64,000 bases of DNA from Leucobacter sp042726155 (GTDB lineage Bacteria; Actinomycetota; Actinomycetes; Actinomycetales; Microbacteriaceae). Both the position numbers and the translations under genes were made by a program. Shown here one piece after another: positions 16,263 to 23,010 of the stretch. The notes beneath the pieces were generated by a model. That model was not told the DNA's origin. It saw nothing but the letters and a program-made list of their open reading frames with translations, and searched no databases. The stretch covers positions 505,750 to 569,749 of the forward strand of contig NZ_JBHXHV010000002.1 of NCBI RefSeq assembly GCF_042726155.1. The letters are read 5' to 3'. How positions within the stretch are numbered: position 1 is the stretch's first letter; every line of letters begins with the position of its first letter.

Positions 16263-16264
16263 AG

Positions 16265-16726
16265 TCAGCTGAGATCGAGTAGCTGCGTGCCCGCCTGCAT
16301 CAGTATGAGTTCATTGCCGTGACGTTCAAGTATCCAAGCCGCGAGGATCGGTTGAGACTCGGAGACCGCGATAATCAATGCCAGAAACCGGTCAAATCCC
16401 AGGTCACGATCGGCCATGTGCTTCGCGTAGGTGTGAAGATCGAGGTCACTTGGTCTCGGTGGCACGTCGACGTGTGTGTGCCATTCGCCGATCCAGTGCG
16501 AGCCATCAGCTTGATAAAGGCGTCCGGCTTCGTGCTGGGTGAAAGCGAGGTCGCGGAGGAAGAAATACGGGCCATGTTCTGCCTTCGGACCAGGCCCGGC
16601 GGCGTGCAATACTTTGCTCCCATCCGATGGACCGAACAGCGCTCCACCTGTTTCCAGTCGAGGATCGCCTGAACGGATTGTTAAGGCCATGGATTCGAGC
16701 GCCGCAGCGTGGATCGGAAGTTTCAT
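16265..16726 (-). CDS. cap3: CBASS JAMM/JAB isopeptidase (Cap3-like)
   Basis: 153 aa. A complete JAMM metalloprotease: Glu25 in RLETGGALFG, then EWHTHVDVPPRPSDLD giving His83-x-His85 and Ser93-x-x-Asp96, the E...HxH...SxxD zinc site. In type II CBASS, Cap3 removes Cap2-made conjugates from the CD-NTase C-terminus and so tunes activation. ATG 16726 overlaps the E1 stop as ATGA; an ATG at 16738 is also possible. It is the last gene of the four-gene operon. Confidence 0.85.
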   Translation of the reverse strand: MKLPIHAAALESMALTIRSGDPRLETGGALFGPSDGSKVLHAAGPGPKAEHGPYFFLRDLAFTQHEAGRLYQADGSHWIGEWHTHVDVPPRPSDLDLHTYAKHMADRDLGFDRFLALIIAVSESQPILAAWILERHGNELILMQAGTQLLDLS

Positions 16727-18009
16727 ACCGAGTTGCATGCCGGGCAATCGTCGTAGGGGCGACCGGCTCGGTACCATTTCTGATCGAGCACTCTGGTGGT
16801 GTCAAATGGATCGGAGTAACCGGGAGTTGGGCGCAGTGCGATCACCAGGTTGTCGTCGACAAGGGTCTGATCGAGTTCTCCTTGGGCACGTAGAAGAGTG
16901 GCGACAGCGATCTTGGCTGTGAGCTGCCCCATGAGATGGAGGTCGCCGCCGACGGCGGTCATAGGGTTATGACGGGTGCCGGTGCCGTATCCACGGTCGA
17001 GCGTCGGCTCAAGATCGATGCGCCCCTCCTCTTGCAGACGGCGGCGTTGGCATTCGAGGCATCCGACTTCAGGTAGTGGCCTGATCCGCAGGATCTCACC
17101 GTAACGCCCGTCGCCGAGAACGCAGGCGAAAACGATCGGTTTGCGGGCACGCCGCGCGAGATAGTTCGCCACGCGCCTAGCTTCAACTCCATCAACGGTA
17201 CAAACGACAATGTCGGCTTTGTCGAGCAACGGCCTGATCAGATTGGCATGCGTGACGAGGTCGGTTCCCCACGGTGTGACTTGACACTCTGGCCACGCGT
17301 CCCCGAGCGTCAGCGTGAGAGCGTCGACTTTCGTCATACCCACGTACTTAGTAGTCAGAACGTGACGGGGGATGTTGTGGAAAAGTAGCCGGTCGGGATC
17401 GACGACGTCGATCTTTCCCGTACCGTAGCTGGCCAGTGACTCGGCGGCTGCACCGCCAATGCTACCCGAGCCGAACAGGAGGACCCGCTTAGTGGAGAGC
17501 GCGCGCGCTGGCCAGAGACCATCAAGTGCGTCGACCAGTTCCTTCCCATCCCGCATGTCAAAGTGGATGGGGCGCACAGCGGAGTCGGTGACGCTCCACG
17601 CGGACCAGGCAGGCAGCGTTTCGTCGTCCGAGATTGCAGGAGGCTCAGCACAATATGTCACCGCGATCGACCACTTCCCCACGGCCGGGCGCTCCGCTTT
17701 CGGGACGAACTTCTGGAACTCATCAAACGACAACTCCCTCGACTGGCGGACCAGGAAGTACTCCTCAAGAGCGAGCTCGCCCGGGGCGGCGTACCAATGG
17801 CCAACCGGCTGGAAGTCAGCGGTCATCAAGAAGTGACCTGGGTCCGTGGCGACAGGCACTCGATCGGAGTCCTCGTTGGAGAGGGCGACGACCAGCGCCG
17901 CACGGTCAGGACTGGAAATTCGGCAGGTCAAGTGTCCCCAGCCGTCGCCCCTTTCGACAAGCTCCTTCGCCTCCCGTGGGAGCAGGACAATCCAGTCCTC
18001 ACCGATCAT
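16723..18009 (-). CDS. CBASS E1-like ThiF-domain protein (Cap2 E1 half)
   Basis: 428 aa. The ThiF/E1 adenylation domain begins near residue 175 (RVLLFGSGSIGG, then DVVDPDRLLFHNIPRH), with the R-x-x-K-type KYVGMTKVDAL and DIVVCTVDG. Two Cys pairs, CLEC (317-320) and CPAC (422-425), form the usual E1 zinc site or contribute a catalytic Cys. The first 170 residues are a separate domain without a recognisable motif. In standard type II CBASS the E2 and E1 are fused as Cap2; here the E1 starts ATGA-coupled to the preceding E2 gene. It should activate the C-terminus of the CD-NTase for conjugation. Confidence 0.85.
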   Translation of the reverse strand: MIGEDWIVLLPREAKELVERGDGWGHLTCRISSPDRAALVVALSNEDSDRVPVATDPGHFLMTADFQPVGHWYAAPGELALEEYFLVRQSRELSFDEFQKFVPKAERPAVGKWSIAVTYCAEPPAISDDETLPAWSAWSVTDSAVRPIHFDMRDGKELVDALDGLWPARALSTKRVLLFGSGSIGGAAAESLASYGTGKIDVVDPDRLLFHNIPRHVLTTKYVGMTKVDALTLTLGDAWPECQVTPWGTDLVTHANLIRPLLDKADIVVCTVDGVEARRVANYLARRARKPIVFACVLGDGRYGEILRIRPLPEVGCLECQRRRLQEEGRIDLEPTLDRGYGTGTRHNPMTAVGGDLHLMGQLTAKIAVATLLRAQGELDQTLVDDNLVIALRPTPGYSDPFDTTRVLDQKWYRAGRPYDDCPACNSV

Positions 18010-18518
18010 GAGCTCAGCGCCTCGATCTGCTCCACGATGAGCTCATCGTAGGAGGTGTCGATGACGATGCCGCTCGTTGACATCTGCGTGATCGCTCTGG
18101 CGTTGAGAAGCGCGAGTTCGATCGCCCATCCAGCTGCCTTCAACAGCAGCTCGCTGGTCTTGGACCATGGGTACCACTGGTCTGCATCGCGCAGCAGGCA
18201 AAGGCGTCCGCTGGGCAGAACGTGGAACTGTGTGAAGCCCCGAATCGTGGGAACCGGCTGCGGGAGGAGCGGGAGTATTTGTGGGGGCGCGGCGGGGAAC
18301 GCATGGTTGTACTCAACGCGGACAACAAACGGGTCCAACAGATCGCTGATGTTCGTCGGGGCGGATCGTGCAAACGGCCATAGCGGCAACGGCCCTTCGA
18401 ACCGTCCCGCTCCCTCCGCTGTCCATGCAAGCAGCGGAGCGACCGCCTGCACGTCGGCGATCTCCTGCTCGAGCCTCACCGGGTCGTCCTCCCACCAGGT
18501 GCGCGAGTCGACGCTCAT
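18006..18518 (-). CDS. CBASS E2-like conjugating enzyme (Cap2 E2 half)
   Basis: 170 aa. The ubiquitin-conjugating fold is seen in the strand block VVRVEYNHAFPAAPPQILPL and the active-site region FHVLPSGRLCLLRDADQW with Cys107 as the likely catalytic residue, followed by the PWSKTSELLLKAAGWAIEL helix common in prokaryotic E2s of CBASS and related operons. It would receive the activated CD-NTase from the E1. It overlaps both neighbours by four bases (ATGA). Confidence 0.82.
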   Translation of the reverse strand: MSVDSRTWWEDDPVRLEQEIADVQAVAPLLAWTAEGAGRFEGPLPLWPFARSAPTNISDLLDPFVVRVEYNHAFPAAPPQILPLLPQPVPTIRGFTQFHVLPSGRLCLLRDADQWYPWSKTSELLLKAAGWAIELALLNARAITQMSTSGIVIDTSYDELIVEQIEALSS

Positions 18519-19468
18519 CCTTGGGGCGAATCCCGAATAGGCCTAGGCCCCGGGTCGGCTTCCCCGGTCGGCGCAAGTACGAGCGGGAACGCATCTCCGA
18601 AGACGTCCTGCCAGTGTTGGGTTGCACCCGGCTGGTCGTTGTTCGCCACCGATCGGAGAGCGGCGGTAGCGGCGAGGGCCGAATCTTCCAGTGCGCGGCG
18701 CAACCCGGCAATATCCAGATCCGGCTGGATCACGCCAGAGAGCCCGGCCGGATCCTCGATCTGGAGACTGTGGCTGGAGGCTTCAACGAAGAATGTCTTC
18801 AGTGCCTCAGGGCGGTTCCCTGCGTGGAGGCAATCGAGGGCAAGCACCTCCATTACGAGCGACTTCACCCTCCCTGTGTCGGCTGTGTGCTGCCGCGCCC
18901 AGTACTTCAGCATGCGCACCAGGGGCCGGAACTGTGCCCACTCCCGCTGGCGCTCCGCGACCTGACTGATCAGGTACTCAGGATCAGCGAGTGTCCACCG
19001 GCGCTCACTCTTGAACGGAATGAGGATGCCATCCGTGCGTCGAAGGGCAGGCATGACGTCAACTGTGAACGCATCATCCGAGCCTGGCGGGTCAATGAAG
19101 CACTTCGCCGCCCGGTTCCGTTCCGCAGTGTTTACCTGCCGCACCAGCTGCGCGTACGTTCCGCTCTCTACGGAGAGCAAATCGTGTACGAGATCACGGC
19201 ACCGCTCGATCGCCTCTTCCGCTGTGTCGCCGTCGCTTCCCCATTCGGGGTACTCATCAGCGTCGAACTCTACGACCAGGTCGACATCGTGCACCGGCTG
19301 CAGTTGCGTACTTCGCGCGAGCGACCCTGACCCCCACACGACTTTCACATCCGTCGCGGTGGCAAGAGCTGCCTTGAACGTATCGCGCCTTTGCCGAGCA
19401 AGCCGCACAACTTCGGGGTCGGCGTCCACCTCTTGCTGGAGCGAATCGAACGAATCCAGAACTGTCAT
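18515..19468 (-). CDS. CBASS cyclic-oligonucleotide synthase (CD-NTase, OAS-like)
   Basis: 317 aa. The polymerase-beta-type nucleotidyltransferase motif is WGSGSLARSTQL then HDVDLVVEF (G-S near 46-48, Asp61 and Asp63), with the third Asp in FTVDVMPA (137). An OAS1-C-like helical domain follows (KYWARQHTADTGRVKSLVMEVLALD). It makes a cyclic di- or trinucleotide on phage infection; with a SAVED effector next door a cyclic trinucleotide is expected, by analogy. Its C-terminus (IRDSPQG) ends in Gly, which suits conjugation by the E1/E2 pair. It is the first gene of the operon, and the ATG is preceded by TAGGAGGC. Confidence 0.88.
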   Translation of the reverse strand: MTVLDSFDSLQQEVDADPEVVRLARQRRDTFKAALATATDVKVVWGSGSLARSTQLQPVHDVDLVVEFDADEYPEWGSDGDTAEEAIERCRDLVHDLLSVESGTYAQLVRQVNTAERNRAAKCFIDPPGSDDAFTVDVMPALRRTDGILIPFKSERRWTLADPEYLISQVAERQREWAQFRPLVRMLKYWARQHTADTGRVKSLVMEVLALDCLHAGNRPEALKTFFVEASSHSLQIEDPAGLSGVIQPDLDIAGLRRALEDSALAATAALRSVANNDQPGATQHWQDVFGDAFPLVLAPTGEADPGPRPIRDSPQG

Positions 19469-19569
19469 GAAGGCCTCCTAGCCGCACTCGGGCAGTGCGA
19501 CGGACCTTGTCCGGACTGCTTATCACCAAGGATAGACACCACCACCGACATTCCATCGAAACAGCCCAT

Positions 19570-19599
19570 TTGTCAGCCCATCGCGTCATACTCATATAG
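19570..19599 (+). promoter_or_regulatory. Candidate promoter for the TIR-SAVED gene
   Basis: TTGTCA (19570-19575) is followed 17 bases later by CATATA in a locally AT-rich stretch of the 160-bp divergent intergenic region. The -10 match is weak. A GAGGAG ribosome site at 19617-19622 precedes the GTG start. Confidence 0.3.
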
Positions 19600-19628
19600 C
19601 AGAGCACCCAATCACAGAGGAGTCCCAG

Positions 19629-20930
19629 GTGAGTACAGGTATTGATGTCTTCGGGCCGTTGTTCCTCTCGTACCGCCAGAGTGATGGGTCGGAAATCGTC
19701 GCGCAGCTGGCTTGGACGCTGCGTGCCGCGGGGATACCTGTCTGGCGCGACAAGGACGATCTTCCTCCCGGCGACACCGCGAACAGGCTCGAGGAGGCGA
19801 TCGATGGCGGATTGTCTGGAGCCACCTTTGTGATCACCGTGGACATCATCAACAGCTCAATCGTGCGCAGCATCGAAGCGCCCAAGTTGATCGATCTGCA
19901 TCACAATGACTCTCGATTCCAGCTACTAATCGCCAATGACGTCGCTAAAGGTAGCGGTTCCCTTGACTACTCTGCCCCTGACAAGTTGCTCGGACGCGTT
20001 AAGGACGATCTCAAGGGAGTTGATCAGTCGGCAACGAGCATGGAAGGCTTGCTTACGATCACGCGGAAGGCGCTAACGCATCGGATGGTTCAGCACCGTG
20101 CAACGGTAGAGAATAACGGAGCGTTCAAGCTTACGATCCAGACCCGCAACATCGGCCAGGTCTACGACCGCACAGGTGCTCAGCTCGACATCCGCGTGCG
20201 TCGGTCTCATCATGAAAAGTTGCCTGACCCAGCCGGACTCGAGGATCTCCGTCGTACGTTGGGTTTGTTACCGGACGCAGTCACGAGCACCGGAGCGAGG
20301 GTAGTTCAAGTCGGCGGTGGTGCGCATTTGTCAGTCGCCTTCGCACTTGGCGCTGCGCTTCCGTCATCAAGGATCGGGACGATCGAGGTCTTCGACCAAC
20401 GATCTGATGTCTGGACGAGTGGGCCTGAATCTTCTATTCCGGAGACTCCCACGTTACTTTTCGATGTAACCGAGCATTCGAAAGCGATCTCCTCGGACGA
20501 CCGGCCACGCGTTGCCGTATACGTCGACTTACTGTCGACAAGGAGCGACGCGGCTTTTGAGCGCTACCTCGAAGAATACGGTGACAGTCTGGCTTCACAC
20601 GGAGTCATCCGTTCTCCGCGGCGGGGTCTGCTTGATCCCGCGCACGCCGGTAAGATCGCCTCTGAAGTTGCGGGGCTCATTCGTCAAATTAGTGGCGATC
20701 ATGCCAACGCACGAGTCGACTTGCTCCTCGCTGTACCTTTCGGACTCGCTATCCTCATTGGACGGCTCAGCAATACGCTTCGAGTGCGTCTATTCGAATG
20801 GGACGACTCTGATGCGTCTACCGAACATAGCGGCGATCCGCGGCCCCGATACGTACCCTGCCTCGAAGTCAGAGCAGGAAGCACAGCGGGTCCGATCACC
20901 TCAGTGTTACTCCAGTCCTGCAACGACTGA
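19629..20930 (+). CDS. TIR-SAVED effector of CBASS
   Basis: 433 aa. N-terminal TIR domain (residues 10-130): GPLFLSYRQSDG, LRAAGIPVWRDKDDLPPGD, then SSIVRSIEAPK with Glu83 at the usual NADase catalytic position. C-terminal SAVED domain (about 200-430): VVQVGGGAHLSVAFALGAAL and ARVDLLLAVPFGLAILIG followed by VRLFEWD. Known TIR-SAVED proteins, including one characterised from Microbacterium, bind a cyclic trinucleotide, form filaments and hydrolyse NAD+, stopping growth of infected cells. The gene is divergent from the CD-NTase operon. GTG start with GAGGAG upstream. GC content is visibly low for this genome. Confidence 0.88.
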   Translation: MSTGIDVFGPLFLSYRQSDGSEIVAQLAWTLRAAGIPVWRDKDDLPPGDTANRLEEAIDGGLSGATFVITVDIINSSIVRSIEAPKLIDLHHNDSRFQLLIANDVAKGSGSLDYSAPDKLLGRVKDDLKGVDQSATSMEGLLTITRKALTHRMVQHRATVENNGAFKLTIQTRNIGQVYDRTGAQLDIRVRRSHHEKLPDPAGLEDLRRTLGLLPDAVTSTGARVVQVGGGAHLSVAFALGAALPSSRIGTIEVFDQRSDVWTSGPESSIPETPTLLFDVTEHSKAISSDDRPRVAVYVDLLSTRSDAAFERYLEEYGDSLASHGVIRSPRRGLLDPAHAGKIASEVAGLIRQISGDHANARVDLLLAVPFGLAILIGRLSNTLRVRLFEWDDSDASTEHSGDPRPRYVPCLEVRAGSTAGPITSVLLQSCND

Positions 20931-21051
20931 GAGAGTGAGACGCCTCAATAGGGAGCAAACGATGCCATCTGCGGGCGCCACTACTCATGCACTGAGGCAG
21001 TGTTGTCAAGAAGACATAATTCTGTAGGTCGTTGATAAGGAGTGAAGACCG

Positions 21052-21360
21052 ATGAAACCGAACCCCGTAAACACTCGATGTTACATCGAGGAATATGCAA
21101 ATGATCAGGGTCGTCTCAGCGCACGCCTGCGTCAGAAAACCACAGGGAAGAAGGTTGACCTTGGATTCACGGATGCAGGGTCGCGCCACGCATTCCTCTC
21201 GTTCCTAAGCGGATCCAAAAGACACCAGAAAGATATTCCAGGTGTGTTCGATAAGGACGATGAGGGTGACTGCATTATCGTCTCGGGCGACCTTGACTTC
21301 GACGCGCCCGACGAGATTCGATATGTCCCGAACGAACAGCTCTCGTATTACATCGCCTGA
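21052..21360 (+). CDS. Unknown 102-aa protein downstream of the TIR-SAVED gene
   Basis: Small and highly charged: a basic N-terminal half (GRLSARLRQKTTGKKVDLGF) and an acidic C-terminal half (DKDDEGDCIIVSGDLDFDAPDE). It is predicted alpha/beta, with no TM segment or known motif. ATG with GGAG nine bases upstream. It follows the effector by 121 bases on the same strand and overlaps the convergent integrase 3' end by 13 bases. It may be a CBASS accessory protein or unrelated cargo. Confidence 0.6.
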   Translation: MKPNPVNTRCYIEEYANDQGRLSARLRQKTTGKKVDLGFTDAGSRHAFLSFLSGSKRHQKDIPGVFDKDDEGDCIIVSGDLDFDAPDEIRYVPNEQLSYYIA

Positions 21361-22543
21361 TACCCAGTTGCAGTCCGCCCGAAGGAATCCCCCAAAAACT
21401 TGGCAGTGATGGGGTTAACGGTTTCGTTGCGGCGGATGTAGTGCTCTCGAGTGATCGAGGGGTCGCTGTGGCCGAGTAGCTCGGAGGCGAGCTGCAGTCC
21501 TCCAACCTCGTTGATCGCGGTTGCTGCGGTTCGACGGAACCGGTGCGGAGTGACGTCAGGCACTCCTGCCTGCTCCATCACGTCGCGAAGCTGTCTGCGG
21601 ATGTTGTTCGTCGTGTGCGGTGTCCCGACGCGAGTGGAGAACAGCAGCGTGTCCGGATGCGTGAATCGAATCCTCTCGATCCTCGCGCGCATGGCACGGA
21701 GCGCAAACCCGGGAAGCGCGACCCGGCGAACGGAGCGGGCAGTCGCGGGGTGATCTTGGCGGTGGGTGGGTTCTCCCCTACGGCTCACAATCGTTCCAGA
21801 GATCCGCACCGACGGTATCGGCGCGTCCAGGTCGAGGTCGCCAAGGCGGATTGCGAGGACTTCGCCGATGCGTGCTGAGGTGCCGAGCATGACCTCCACG
21901 ACCTGCCCGAGCTGTCCATCCGGTCTCGGTCCCGCCTTGATCGGTCGATGCTCCCACGCGCTGATACCTACACGGATGGTTTTGAGCTCGTCCCAGGAGA
22001 AGATATCCGGAGTGCAGACTGGGCGGCGGAGCCTGGAGACACGGTCCATCGGGTTACGCGGAAGGACCTCGTGGCGCACTGCGAGTCCGAGGGCGAGACG
22101 GAGGACGACGCGTGCTTGGCGTGCCCGGTTGTAGCTCTGTTTTGCGAGCTGTTTGAGGAAGTAGTCGCAGCGAGCGACGCCAATCTCGCGGAGGGTGACG
22201 TCTTTGAAGAACGGCAGCACGAGAGTGCGCATGTTGCGTTCATAGAGCAGCCTCGTCGTTCTTGAGAGTCGGTCTTCGAGGTTCATGTCTTCCAGCCAGT
22301 ACGACTCCAGCGCCGGGAAGGGGCTATCGGCAGTCATCCCAGTGAAGCCAGGCTGGAATAGGTCGCGTTCGGCGAGCTTTTTCTTCAGCAAGCGTTCAGC
22401 TGAGGGCCTTGTCGCGCCAGTGGCTTGTACGTGCCCTTCCCGTCCCAATCGCGGTATCGGGTGCGAGCAAGGTAGCGTCCGCCTGGCGTGCGCGTAGTGG
22501 TGATACTGCCGAAGGTGCCGATCGGTGTGCGAGGTCTAGCCAC
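21348..22543 (-). pseudogene. Tyrosine site-specific integrase, frameshifted near its N-terminus
   Basis: The main frame (to 22448) encodes the SAM-like core-binding domain and a complete catalytic domain: TSARIGEVLAIRLGDL (Arg I), HRFRRTAATAI (H-x-x-R), and LGHSDPSITREHYI (His and the Tyr nucleophile). The natural start is GTG 22543, preceded by GGAGG and coding VARPRTPIGTFGSITTTRT...RYRDWDGKG, but that frame meets a stop. Adding one G to the GGG run at 22434-22436 (CCC on the plus strand) joins the two parts as DWDGKG-HVQATGATR. So one base appears deleted and about 35 N-terminal residues (arm-site binding part) are lost. A sequencing error or slippage cannot be excluded. It presumably integrated this island or part of it. 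Confidence 0.8.
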
Positions 22544-22680
22544 GAACGCACACCTCCGAAATCTCGTGCGGGGCGGAGCTCTGTGAGGGCCTTGCGCTGT
22601 GGAGTTGTTGTTGCATCATTCAAGTCTGGGATGCGGTCTATCCTCCTCGTGCATACCCCGTCACGGAGACGGTCGTCCAT
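22396..22680 (-). CDS. Possible small excisionase-position protein (low confidence)
   Basis: The frame from ATG 22680 has a good ribosome site (AAAGGAG, 8 bases upstream) and encodes MDDRLRDGVCTRRIDRIPDL followed by a segment ending GVRSWLD before it runs on, out of frame, over the integrase start. Its position directly upstream of the integrase is where an excisionase often lies, but no HTH is recognisable and the 3' part overlaps the integrase by 148 bases, so it may itself be decayed. Confidence 0.25.
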   Translation of the reverse strand: MDDRLRDGVCTRRIDRIPDLNDATTTPQRKALTELRPARDFGGVRSWLDLAHRSAPSAVSPLRARQADATLLAPDTAIGTGRARTSHWRDKALS

Positions 22681-23010
22681 GGTTGGAATCTCCTTTGACG
22701 ATCTAAATAAGCGCACGGCGAGGGTGATGCTCCCGAAGTCAGCCCTGGGTCACAACAACACTCATTGAGTGCCCCAACCGGGAAAAGTCTGTATCCTCGC
22801 CCATCACCTTGAAATCGTTGATTCCACGAGGGTCTTCCGACGGTCCGTGCGTATCGGTTTCCAATCTAGCTGTGCCTCGAAGTGATGTTCGTGGGCCGGT
22901 GGTGACGCCACTTGAGACGGCTGGAACCCCGGTCGCCCACATGCGTTGCGGCGGGCAGGTGTCGAGTCCAGGCCCAGTTGTTGTCGCGTCGGGCGTAAGC
23001 TCGCACGAGG
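22681..23010. other. Intergenic region without a recognisable gene
   Basis: 330 bases between the integrase leader and the 3' end of the AAA ATPase gene. Six-frame reading gives only low-complexity or arginine-rich shadow frames. No strong hairpin or repeat was seen. Confidence 0.4.

Larger units (their letters stand above)
15518..16264. other. Gene-poor left end of the island with an imperfect long direct repeat
   Basis: No convincing gene. 15588-15720 and 16130-16262 are imperfect direct copies of about 130 bp: both start TGGATTGCATGGTTTGCATG, share CTCTTGGTAGATC about 40 bases on and end GATCAGGTACG. The second copy runs up to the 3' end of the JAMM gene. The TGCATG motifs are repeated within each copy. 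Possible roles are recombinase arm sites or a past duplication. A 68-codon minus-strand frame (15736-15942, GTG start) lies between the copies and may be a gene remnant. Confidence 0.5.
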
